Shown here piece by piece: positions 11,441 to 23,800 of a stretch of 64,000 nt of DNA (position 1 is its first letter; each line of letters opens with the position of its first letter). Position numbers and translations under genes: made by a program. Origin of the DNA: Amoebophrya sp. A120 (lineage: Eukaryota; Sar; Dinophyceae; Syndiniales; Amoebophryaceae); assembly GCA_905178155.1 (NCBI GenBank), contig CAJINV010000014.1:1753984-1817983 (forward strand). Direction: 5' to 3'. The notes below the pieces were generated by a model. It had not been told where the DNA came from. It ran no database searches and was given only the letters and a program-made list of their open reading frames with translations.

Positions 11441-13801
11441 CTACGGTGCGCCGCGTTGCCCCATCTCCCCGCTCAACAGTGCTCCGAGCGCTTCGGACCC
11501 CTGTACATTCGGGTGCAATCCGTCTACGCCGTACAGCTCCGGCGTGTTTTCGCCCCGCAGCGTCATTTTCGTGTTAGTGAAATCGAGTTCGAGGCAGCCT
11601 CGGGGTTGGGAATTTTCTTGCATATTGCCATTGGCTCCTACTCCACCTTCTGCCGAAGAAATCGCGTCCAAAAATTCCTCACTTTTCACCAGTTTGTATA
11701 ACGCCTGCGTCGACGCCTTCCAAAACCGGTCCAACAAGACCGCCATGGCGTTGTCTTTGATGTGTTTCGCGAGGTTGATTCCACTTCTGTTCACGTTGTT
11801 TCGTGCAGGTCCGTCGCTTTCCTGGTCGTCTCGACGACCTCCGAGCACTTTCCACATAACACCTCGGAAAAAGTACAGCCGCGGCCTCGGTAGGGATAAG
11901 ATCACGACACGAATTTTCAATTTTCTTTTCCGCCAGGGGAGACTGCCGAGCTTCATTTGTTTTAGTTCCTTGACCGGCTTCGCTGCGCACGCCCTTTCCG
12001 TTAAATAACGCACATATGTCGGCAGGTACGCTTTCCAAAGCTTCTCGTACAGCACCGCAAACTTGCCGCCCCACAGCCGCATCGATTGCAGCATCTTGGC
12101 GACGAGATAATCCTCATCGGTGTAGTTTTTGTCCTTCAGTTCAGGCAGTTCTTCGTCGATGAATTCTTCCAAAATTGTCGGGTAAAAGTCATTTCCGGAC
12201 ACGTGCACGAACAGTGTGTCCCCGCGTTGCAGGTTCTCGCGCACGGAAGTGTCGTTCTTCACGACGGAAGTTGTTTTCGTGGTGGTGGCTCCGTCAGAAG
12301 TGGCGGGAGAGTTATTTTCATTGTCAGAACCTTGGCCTTCTTTGTTTTGCGCTCGTTCGACATCAAGCACATCAATGTTTCGCGACAGGAGACCACGCCC
12401 GAATAAAATTGCAGGCTTGATGGCGCCTGTGTTATCAGGGTGAGAGTCCGAGCGAGCAGCGACCTCTGGCGACTCTGCAACTTCTACCCTCTCATCTTCC
12501 TGTTTTTCCGCGCCTCGACGATCTCCATTTTGAGCACCAGAATTGACAACAACAATCCGGTCCTTTAGCGAGCTCCCTGCCTCCGCTGCCATCACCACTT
12601 GAGATAAAGGCACAGGACCATGGCTACTTATACTGGTATCAAAACCTCCACGACCGTGCTCTTTCTCCCTTTTTTCCCTTTCCTCCAACGCTTTTCGGTA
12701 CAGGTAATAGTTGGCCCAGTAGGCCACGTCGGGCTTTTGCTTCTCCATAAACAAATCGTAGGAGAACGGAAGGTATCAAATGTAAAAGTGTTTGGGTCTG
12801 GAAGAGTCATGCTGTTTTTGCATGACGCAGAAGGTCTGGCATGGAAGCTCTAGCATCACAGGTTTCGAGAACCTTCCGCAATGCAGAATCCGCATGACAA
12901 GTCCCCTATTTTGCTGACAAAAAGTGGGAGCTTTTGCTACGTATGCATGAGAGACTTTTCTGTGTCCTGAAATACGCATTACAAGTTGCATTCTTCCAGA
13001 CCCAGACATTTTTACATTTGATAGAAGGGAATTTTCCTTCAGTTCGGTGTTGGGAATTTCCAAAAACCCGCTGTTATCCAGCACGCTATCCCCGACGAGG
13101 AAGCCGAGCGAGTCGATGTGGAAATCGAAATGAGGTGGACCTGCGTGGTCTTCTGTCGTTTTGTGGTGTTTTCTACTTCTTCCCATATTCTCCCCGTACC
13201 GCAAGTTCTTGGCAATCTGGTCCACGAGAATTCCGCTGTGCCGGTTCTTCCTGCGGCCGTTGTTCTCACCATCGGAAGTAGTTCTCGAACTATTTTCTCC
13301 GTAATAGTACTCATCGAAGTTGATGGGAACCAGGGGCACGGAAAGCCGCTTGTCGTTTTCATTACCAGGAGATGGTGGTCCTTCGCTGCCACTTCTATTT
13401 GGATCAAAGTACCACACCAAAACGCCGACTAGCGCCCCGCACACCGCTAAACCTCCGAGACAACAGAGAAGGACCACCGCCCAACAAGGGAAGATAGGCT
13501 TCGGCTTAGTCGCCCGTAAGCTTAAAGAAGAGCTACTAGGTGAAGTAGAGCGGTGTGGTCGTGTGTGCGTGCGCAGCTCGTCCGCTCTCTTGCTCGTTTT
13601 TATCCTTGTAGAAGTCGAGTACGAGTAAGTTTCATCTACAGGATACGAAAACGAGGCACAGGAGGGAGATTCTTCTCGTGCTGCGTGATGATAAAAACTT
13701 GAACTTGTGTTCTTGCGAGACGACCCCACTGCCAAAAATGTCGTGCTGTCGCGAGGCAATTCAGACTCGGGAGTCTCGCCTCTGATGTAGGTGCGCGGCA
13801 T
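11441..13801 (-). CDS. Membrane-anchored SGNH/GDSL-type hydrolase
   Basis: Exons 13801-13024 and 12768-11441 give 701 residues. A Ser/Thr/Arg-rich N-terminal tail precedes one transmembrane segment (about residues 102-125, AVVLLCCLGGLAVCGALVGV), so the enzyme probably faces the lumen or outside. The SGNH blocks are in order: GDSVLDN (block I nucleophile Ser), VVVNSGAQNG (likely block II Gly), VSGNDFYP (block III Asn) and DGLHPNVQG (block V Asp and His). Members hydrolyse esters such as acetylated sugars or lipids; the substrate cannot be told here. An introner lies 26 codons after block I. The stop is TAG. Confidence 0.8.
12774..13023. mobile_element. Introner element, family B
   Basis: TSD gaagg at 12769-12773 and 13024-13028. 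Termini are tatcaaatgtaaaagtg and its inverse with the family B core tctgggtctgg. Removal restores 702 codons in frame. Confidence 0.9.
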
Positions 13802-14883
13802 GGTAGTTGGATATTCAAAGTATCAAGGTATGGAAATCAATTTTAAAAAGTCAGGAGTTGTTAGCTTCGCCTGCGGCTCCGGCTGCCCCAGAGAAACATT
13901 GAGCTTTTTAGTGAGGCTACAGGTTGAGGCTCTTGTATCCGTGACAACAAGAGGAAAAAAGTGTCGCACTGAAGTGAAAGTCAAGAATTAACACCACGAT
14001 TAAGATCCTACAAAACACTCGGAACAAGCCCCGCTGAAAATAACGAGTTGGGTTGACAATGACATCGTTTGTGGTCTTCGCCATTTGATCCTGAACAATA
14101 GCAACTGCGTCCAGGAGATCTCCGTCTTGTTACCAGGAACTGAAGCGGGCAAGAAGTTATTTCCTCCGCGGAGACCCAAGTACTCAGCTCGCTGAGAATT
14201 TATCTTATCCGTCTATCTCATTTGTACAAAAGTTTACACGTACAGACCATTCGCGACATCTCGGCAAGGCACGCATTAATGTACAAATCAAAATCAAAAT
14301 GTCCTCCAGGGTAGTAGATCGTACTCGGTATAGTATACGACGGCAAGCGCTTTGCTTTTTTTTCGATAGCTCTATTTGTACAGCGGTAAAGTAGTTTTTT
14401 CCTACGGGCGAGCTGGTGCTTTTTTTCTTTTTGATCATCATCAAATGGCGCAATTATTTTTACGCAGTGTTGCTGTTGGTACAGTGTGTGGCGTGAAACG
14501 CTGAAACAGGGATCGATGATCCTTACTGAACTGAGTGTTAAACGTTCGATCTGAAATTGTTGAATATTCTCTGTTGAACTATTGATGAATTCTGTTGAAA
14601 CTTAATTAAAGATCTGCAGGAGGAGCCGCGGAAGGCTCTTCGTCTTTTGTAGAATTAGATTTTGAAAATTGAAGCTGAAACATAAGGTAAAAACATTCTT
14701 TCAGTAGACTGATAGTGTAGTGACTGGTATTGAGTTGAAGTCTAATCGTACAATTGTGTTTGACTCTGAGAAAGTTGAATACGTAAATTGTCAAGAGTGA
14801 TAAACTGTTTTTCTTGTTGGTGCGTCAACCTTCTGAAAAATTCTGCGACACCTTCTGGGCTGCTGTCATCGATTTTTTCCGCT
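13802..14883. other. Intergenic, no gene seen
   Basis: Lies between the gene A stop and the hydrolase start. Only short unsupported ORFs are present. Confidence 0.6.
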
Positions 14884-17800
14884 TCACACCAAATTGTAGT
14901 GAAACTCTTTTCCGTACTGGTGCTCTTCATGCTCTCCGAATGGTGTCGTCGGTCCGGAAGTAGTTTTGTCTCTGACAAGATTTCCCGTCGACGAAAGCTC
15001 GATCGAGACCAGCTGCTTCTCCTGAGGTCCACATCTACAGGATTCCGGTCCTTGTTGCGCGCCCGCAAGATCGCTCGCGGCATTGCGTGCTGCACCTTCT
15101 CTGGCACGCGCACGATCTTTTGGTGGCATTCCTGGATGACCAGGTACAAAAGAGCGGAAAAAATGTGCTTCGTTGACGACACTGTTGCGTTGGCCACGTT
15201 GAGAAGTGCTTGCGCTGCTGTTCTCCTCTTCCCTGTTATCTACGTCTACGTGCAGTTCTCCTCTTGGTGGGCCGGGAAAAAGATCTTCGGCTTGATCTTT
15301 GTCACATCTCTTGACTAGTGAACGCCCGTCATGATCCTCGTCCACAATTACCTTCACCGGAGAGACTTCAGGTGACGGCGTTCGCGGGCCCTGTTCTAGG
15401 TCAACTATGTAGTCTGACGTTAACATTGCTGGCCGACGGGAATGCGCTTGGTTTGGTGCCGGAGATGAAGTAGAAGATGAATGAGAATGAGTTGTGCAGC
15501 TCTCTGGTCTTTGTGAAGTCACTGCCCGGGGATCACTGGTCTGGTAGCTGCTCCTCCGAGCAGCTGCGCCACTTTCTTCACCTCCGGGCTTGAAAGTGTA
15601 GAAGCTCGCGGTCTTGTGGTTGTCCCACTTGCAGCTGCTTCTGTTGCCGCATTCTTCTCCAATAGAAGTTGTGTTTGAGTGTTGTAACTGAGTCGACTCT
15701 TGGGAGGCGGACGCCGATTCTGGTGACACCAAGAAGGAGCGGCTGCCTGAGCAAACAATAGTAGACGGCGTTCTTTCACTGTTGTGAGGTGCAGTTTTCG
15801 ATGTGCCGAACCAAGTAGCACGGCTTGAAGATGAGCCGCCTGGTGTTCTTGACGCAGCTGGCCTGTTTTTCATGCCGTAGCTTTCCGCCTCCAGCTCCAC
15901 CTGCCCCTGTCGGTAGCGTCTCAAAACCACCCGTGTTCCAAAAACCGCAACGAGCAGCAGAAAAAAAGCGGATACAGGTACTACTTCGAAATCGAGGAAG
16001 TCCGCCAAGAACACGAAATTTCGTGACTGCAGTAGTGTGATTGTGCTTCCTGCTTCTCGTCCGGACGGAGTTCTACTTGTATCCGCGTCATGCACAGCTG
16101 TTTCATCTTCAAGTCCAACATCTGCGGTTGTAGGGGAAACGGACGTCGACGGACGATGTTTCGTCTCTACTTCCTCAACTCCAACTCGTTGCAAGCCGGT
16201 CAAAGACAGGGGCTCCTCCACATTCGTCTTTCTGCCAGCTTTCGAGGTCGTTGACCCAAACAGGTAATCTTTGGTCAGCTTCTCGGCAAATTGCAGAAAA
16301 CTTTCTTGCTCCACCGCTTCTTCATCATCTCCCACCTGTTTGTCCTGCTCCCCGGTAACGGAGAGCTTTCTGCTTTGGTGCGAAGTGGGCGAGGAAGAGG
16401 ATACTTTTCTCGACAGAGATGAGGTAGAGGACATGGGCAACGACATCCAGACTCGGCTACTCGAAGTTGTTAAATCTCCAGCTTTTTCTTTACGCCCGAT
16501 CGCGAGCCAATCCTCTCCAAACGCGGTCGCGGGAGCTGCAGTGGGAGCAGCCGGAGCTGCAACGGTGGCGACGACACTCGTTCCGTGGGAGGCGTCCTCC
16601 GTCTGCAGGGTGGAGGATGAAGCCGTGGCTTTTTGATCACTCGCTTTATTTTCACCTTGTTTATGCTGGTGCTGGTGCTTCGGGCCGCCACCATGTTGAT
16701 GCTGCTCCTTCTTGTGCTCGTCGCGTTCTTTGTGTTCATGTTCTTTGTGCTCATGATGAGCCTTGCCTGCTCCATGATGCTGATCATGTTCCCCGCCGTG
16801 GTGATGATGCTTGCCGCCTGTAGCTTCGTCAGAGGTGGCAGCCCCTTTTGTCTTCGTTTCGTCTTCTTCGCTTCCGCGGCCTCTTTCGGCCCCTTTGCTC
16901 GCCGTCTTCTCCTTGTTCATGGCTGCCTCCTCGGCGTTGCTTTACTCTCAGGCCCCTGCTGCGCCTTTGCCTTGCTGGCCGCTCCAGCTCCACCCGGTCC
17001 CTTGGCAGTTCCTTTCGCCTTCGCAGGAGCTGCCTTTGCTTTTCTTGATGCGGCAGCCGATCGGCCTTTCTCATTGTACTCCACGTTCACGTTGGTGGTC
17101 ACAGAACTCTTGGTCTGCCCGCCTTTCGGTTCTTTTGCAGCAAGAGCAGCTTCTGCTTTAGCCATTGCTGGCGGCGGCTTTGGTTTGTTCGCTGGTGGTG
17201 GAGCGAGGAGCTCTTCCTCCTTCTCGCCCTCGCTGTACCACCCTTTTTCCATGTGCTTCAGGGGCGCAAGAGTTGTCTCCTCCGAGGAGCTGGCCGACGA
17301 TTCCACCTCCTTCTTTTGTGCCTCCTTCTTCTTGCGTCGTCTGGCCGCCGCGGCCCACACTCCACCTGCAAGACCGCCAAGAACGACGCCACCTTCCGCG
17401 GCCTCCTTCGGATGCGCCTGAATCCAGTTGCCACCGCCACCACCACCGCCACCGCCAGTGCTGGGAGCGTCAGTGCTGGGAGCGTCAGTGCTGGGAGCGT
17501 CAGTGCTGGTGGGAGCGTCAGTGCTGCGGGGAGCGTAGGTGCTGCTGGGAGCGTCAGTGCTGCTGGGAGCGTCAGTGCTGCTGGGAGCGTCAGTGCTGGG
17601 AGCGTCAGTGCTGGAGGTGTCTGGAGCCTCAGTTGCAGGCTCATCAGGATCATGGTCAGGGTCGTTCTCCGCGTTCACGATGTCGTCGTAGTGATCGTCG
17701 TTTCGGTCCATCCCGTTCTCACCAAAGTAATGCTTGTACTCTGCCTCCGACACCTCTCCGTCGTCATTCCTGTCAACGAGATCGAAGCGCTCGTCTCCCG

Positions 17801-20800
17801 CCTCTCCGGGGCCGTCTCCGCTGTGTCCAAAAATCCCACTCTCAATATGCTCCCCCCAACTAAAACTGTTCGGAGTAAAAACCTCGTCGGGTTGGAGTTT
17901 TCCGTCGTGGTTGTCGTCCAACTTGTCGAAGGGTACTGACCCCACCCCCTGTGGGTCTTTGCCGAGAGCAAAGACACCCTGGCCGGCGGCGATTCCGGGC
18001 GCATTTTCCGGCAAAACGTTTTCATCCACATCTCCGCCGGTTTCCTGCTCGTACCCGCTGCGCACCGTGTCCTGCCAGAAGTCAAAACCCTTGTCCGGCG
18101 GCGGGTCCGCGAACGCCGGAAACATGTCGTCCTTCTTGTCGATCCCGTCCGGTCCGAAAACTTCGTTTAGTTCTTGCTTGGTAACTATCACGGGCAAATG
18201 TGTCTGGGTCTGGAAAAATAAATGCAAGATCTGCGATGCATCTTGCGGACGACATGCATGGTCTGAAATGCACACAGAAGCATCACAGATTTTGCGACAC
18301 CTTCCTCATGCCTATGCCACATGACAAATGCGCCTTTCGCCAACTAAAAAGTTGGTAGCTTTAGGCGATCACGCAATACAGATTTTCTTGCGATCGAGAT
18401 TTGTTCGCATGACAAGCTGCCACCTTCCAGACCCAGGCATATTTGCAATGCATAGTAACGAGCCCGTCGTGGTTTTCATCCACTAGGTTGAACCGCTTCT
18501 GGATCACTTCTGGATCCGTTTGGGCGTTTCCGAAAATCGTCGGCGGCGGGCCACCGGCGGGCGCGGACCGGGTCGCCTCCTCGATGGAGATGGCAGGCAC
18601 GGCTTCCTTGCCATCTCCCGCGATGTCATTCTTGTCTATGGCGTGCATCTCGTCAAACGTGACATGGCCGTCCGAGACCTTGTGATCGTGTCCTTGCACA
18701 ACGAGACCCCATGTAGCCTTCTGATGCTCTGTCAGATCCGGAGGCGTATGCACTGCAAAAGTGTCTGGGTCTGGAAGTTTGGAACTTGTGATGCTACCCT
18801 TGGACTCTGCATAAAATCTGTATAGCATGAACAGCAAAGGAGGCGCGATCTGTGCCACACGGAGAGGGCATTTCTCATGCGTCATGAGCATCAGAAAGCC
18901 CTCGCAGAATTTCTGATGCTAGGGCACGCATCACAGACCTCATGGGTCATGCAAAATCTGCATGACAAACTCTTGCATTCTTCCAGACCCAGACATTTCT
19001 ACATTTGATAAGGCGACATCTCGCCGTCGTCTTGATTAGACGGAAGCGGCATCCTATGCAAGAAAAAAAGGAGCGCCAGTACACTCATACATTTTTATGA
19101 CATTTCGGCAAGAACTTCTCAAACTTGCTCTGCATGAGCATGATCTGCAACGCAGGGACGATATGAATATGGCAAGAAAACGTCGTCGCACATCGGGAAA
19201 CATGGGGGGGGGAGCAGGCTCCGCCCAAGCATTTCCGGCATGAGATAGAGTTTGTCCTCTGTCCTGCTTGTGCTTGCCTTGTAGCGCAACATCACAATGT
19301 GTACCTGCAACACGACTTTTTTCTTTGCATACATGTCCCCCGGGTTGTCGTTGTCCCCGCCTGACCCAAACGGGTATGGAACTGTCAGGATTGAAATTAA
19401 CAGAGTTGAAATAGTTTGTGATGCATAAAATCTATACCAGTTGGGCCCACAGTTTCCAATCGACGCACGACAAATTTTCCTGGTCTCTGAAGCAAGTCTG
19501 TCATGCTGTTGAGGGCAAGATGGCTGCTCCCTGTCATGCTAGTCAGCCGCCCAATTCTTGACCCTTACCAGCACTAGAATCTGCCTCCCGCCTTGCGCCT
19601 TCTGCAATAGAGTCACGTCAGTCTTTGTGTCGCAGTTTATGCATGACAAATCATTTCAAATTTGTCGATTTCGAACCTGACACATCCATAACGGGGGGTC
19701 GAGTTTTATGACAACATCGCCGCGCCGGTTCACATCATAGTTCTCGTTATCGACCTGCACCTGGCCTGATGGGTTGTCATTCGGTTCAGCGAGGTCGCCG
19801 GTCCGGTCCTCCAGAGTATCCAGGTGAATTTCCCCCGGTTTGTGATCCGACCCCTCCAGCTTGACGAGCTTGTCCCAGAGGGCGGGACTCCCCTTGAACT
19901 CGTCCTTTTGTAACACGCCGTCGGCTATCAAATGCAAATATGGGGTCTGGGTCTGGAAGAATGCATTTTTTTGTCATGCAACTTTTCGAAGACACAAGAA
20001 ATAATGGTCTCTGATGCACGTAAAGCATTACAGGTTTTGCGCTGGCCTCTTGATGCCTATTCCGCATGAGTAATTTCCTATTTGCGTAGCAACAAGCGGA
20101 CAGCTTTTCCTTTTGGTGCTCATGCAATACAAATTTTTGCCTATTCATATTCTATAATCCGTAGGACAAGTTCGAATTCTGCCAGAACCTTCAGACATTT
20201 TTGCAATGCATATCGCCGTAGTAGGGTCCGTTTGCGTAGTAGGATCCCTTAGCCTTTCCTTCCATGACCGCTTCAGCCTGGTCCACGCGATTCAGATCAT
20301 CCGGAATGTTATACATATGCAAAATCAATCGTTCGCTAGTACTAGTGATTACATCTGCATCACAAATATTCTCACAAATAAGGTAATGCTGTTCAACAAC
20401 TGTTTGACTTTGTCTTTGATGCAATATTGGAATTTGTACGACGAGTTCGATAGTTTTACAATGGATAAGTACATGTCGACTTCATTGTCATCCCCAGCAA
20501 TTTCGTCGTTCATGTGCATCTCCAGTTTCGCCTGCAGATCTTCTGCGGGGTTCTCGCCTCCGCGCAATCCCCCCTGTTGCGTACTCGTCTCGGTTCCGCT
20601 TTCGAAGTCGTCGGGATACTGAATGGAGTCCAGCTCGGCTTTGGTAATGATAGGGTGTTTATCAACTGTAAAAGTGTCTGGGTTTGGAAGATTGCCGGCT
20701 TTGTCATGCACATTTTGCATGACTCCTCAAGTCTGTGACGCATGCCCTAGCATCACATATTTTTAGAGGGCTTCCTGATGCCTATTCCGCATGACAAATG

Positions 20801-23800
20801 CTCTCTCCGTACTGAAAAATTTGGACTCTCTTTGCTGCTCATGCAATACAGATTTTTTTGGAATCCAAATTCAGCATCACAAGTTGCATTCTTCCAGACC
20901 CAGACATTTTTACATTTGATAGTGTTCCTTCGTGTGATAGTCCGCGTTGTACTTTTCCGCCGGGTATGGAAGTGTCAGGATCGAAATCAACAAAATCGAA
21001 ATAATTTGCGATGCGTAAAATGTAGGGCACTGAAGGCCTGTGTTGGGGAGTAGGCAAATGAGACCGATTGTGAGCCTGTTTAGGGGTATAAAATGTGCTG
21101 CCAGAGTAGCATGACAGGAGGAGTCTTCTTTGCCCAAACTGCATGACAGACTGGATTTGGGTGCGCCCGAAATTTGTCATGCGCCACTGGGAAACTGAGG
21201 CTCCAACAGACATCGATTTTGTGCATCGCAAATTTTTCGATTTTGTCAATTTCGATTCTGACACTTCCATACCGGGTGTATCCTGTGTAAAAACTTCTAC
21301 GGGGCCTACGCCCTCGAACCAAGATTGGAATTACTGAACAACCCACGTAAATCCAGAAGCTTTGGAAGGTGAGTCACGCATGACAGCACGAAATTTATTC
21401 GCAGTGTTCTCGCTGCAGTGTAGTGTACTTACTAGAGTAGCTGCGAGTACATCATCTTCCGCATTGCAGAGCCATCTTCTAATCCTGGTGTTTACGGTAT
21501 CTTCACAAATCCCGAAACACAACGGGTGGAATTATGGCATTTCATCATCAGATGCGCTGCATGTCAACAAACCTTTATTCTGTAGAAGTAGGGGCAAATA
21601 ACGCAAATCTCCACTATACAATTGATTCTGGGCCGCGGCGGGTGTAGCCGTTTTCTACACAGGATAGGGTTCCAGGTTTCATCATGCCAGGGTACGTCGC
21701 CATGCGCTGCGTATGAGAGTGCAAAAACTCGTCTCTGTCCACTTCCTTTCTTGTCATGCAAAACGCCAAATCCACACCCAACCGGGCCTTTTGACCACGT
21801 GCGCATGACAAGATTCCGACGTGGCCAAAAGCGCCCTTCCGTCTGGACCACGTCGATTTGTGTTCATGCAAAAGCTCCATCCTTCAACGAGCTGCTCTCG
21901 TTGGTAGAAATGGCCTTCAAACCAGGAGCAGAGCGAGGAGTAGTTGTCCGCTATCATACTGCTGTGTTTGGATCCAAATCTTGTCCGTGGATCTCCTGTA
22001 TCAACTGCAAATAACTCGTCTGGGTGTGGAACTTATTGTGCCGCTTGTCGAGCCCTTGTTGCATTCCTGTAAATTACTCTGTACTGCATGTTGACTGAAC
22101 AACAAGACCGCAGCCACTTTAGCTTCACCTGTCTTGTTTCATCAGAAAGAAAAACGCATAAAAAGCGCTAGCGCTACTGACGGCGCGACGAGAGCCTTCT
22201 AAAACTTCATCTCACGCTTGGCTGCGCTGTCTTCAACTCCTGCTGAAACTGTTTACTGATCCACAATGCTGCAGCACAACAAGTTTCCAGACCTCCCAGA
22301 CGTAGCTGCAATGGATATCCTGGTCTATTTTCAAATCGTCATTGATCATGTTTTATCGAGTGCACAAGTATTGTACTAGTCGTCCCACTTACTGTCTTCA
22401 CGCATGACAGATCCCCCTTCTACAAAGCAAAGCCATCAAGTTAAAAATGCAGATTTCATTTTGCAACCCTGAGAGAAAATTTCCAATTGCAATTCCGACT
22501 TCTACTTCATATACGATAGCGATACTTTTGCAATGCATATGTCCTGCAAGGCAGCCTGCTGCAGCGGATTCATTTTCGCTGGGTCGATCGGCGGATCGTG
22601 GTCCGGGTCGAAGGCACCGGGAGGAAATTGCTCCGCCACCTTGTCTATAAACTGCAAATATGACTGGGTCTGGAACCTTGTGAGGACGCTGGGCTGCGTA
22701 TTATGAGGGGGGCAAATCAAGTGCTGCCTCAGCGCGACAAGTTTCTGAGCTTCTGGGTGTTCTTGCCTGTTCTGCATGACAAACTGCGTTTCTGCATGAC
22801 AGAAAAATGGGCTGGGGCTCTTGGGTAATGTGCATGACAGATTTAAGAATCACACCAGACAAGCATGACGAACATGCATTCTTCCAGACCCAGACATATT
22901 TGCAATGGATATTGTCCATATACTGGTCTTTCTGCATCTCATGAATCGCCTCTTTCGTGATGCCATGTGGAAACTTCTCTTCAAATTCTTGTTGAGTGAC
23001 CTGCCACTTGCTGTCGTTTGCATTTTCACCGTTGTCTCCATCGTCGAACCACGCCACAAGATCCTCGTGCGCACCATCTTCATCACCCGTGAGGCGGAGC
23101 GCAAGCTCGGATGGCTCAGTCGTGTCACTGAAGCCCCCTGCTGTGAGCTCGTCAAAGTCTATTCTGCCATCAGAAGCCTCGATTTGTTGCATTATGTGAT
23201 TCATTACGTCCGGATTGTCAAAAGGAAAATCGCCATCGTCTTTCTGTTTCATTTCTTGGCTGACTTTTTTGGTTTTCCGCGTGCTCAGACGACGGTTTTG
23301 CTTTCTTGCTGTGCTGCGTGCTGTAGCCATTTTCCGCCGCCCCTGTTTGTAGTTCTTCTGGCTTTCTCCATTTTCGAGCGCGCTACTCGGACCAGAATTT
23401 GCAGCTGGACGAAGATATACTTTATCATCATCCACACGACCACCCGAAGTAGAAGAGGAGGTGTCTACTTTACGGAACTCGTCACTTGCTGCAGCTGATG
23501 AACTACTACTTCCGGCACCAGCAGCAGAAGGAGCGCTCTTACTGCTCGACCCAAGAAACAGAAAGCGTTGGAAGAAATCTCCCAGCCGATCTTTCCAGGA
23601 TGAGGAAGAAGCAGCTCCTTTTGTTGTTTCATCTCGATCTCGACGACGCTTCTTGTTTTTCCGCTTCCACCGACGCTAAAAATACCCGGACTTGCTGAGC
23701 TTCTCATTCAGTATCTGCAGCTGTTTTTCCGCTTCTTTTTCCTGCTTGTTCCCCAGTTCCAAGACCGCGGAGCCACCTTCGGTGGAGAGATCTTCCGTAG

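Noticed and set aside
13802-14883. tRNA or other structured RNA genes in intergenic DNA
   Set aside because: No cloverleaf-compatible arms with the conserved T-arm sequence were found by eye here or in the other intergenic stretches.
16467-17421. Plus-strand hydrophobic ORFs opposite gene A
   Set aside because: They are antisense shadows of His/Lys/Ala-rich coding sequence, with no conserved motif.
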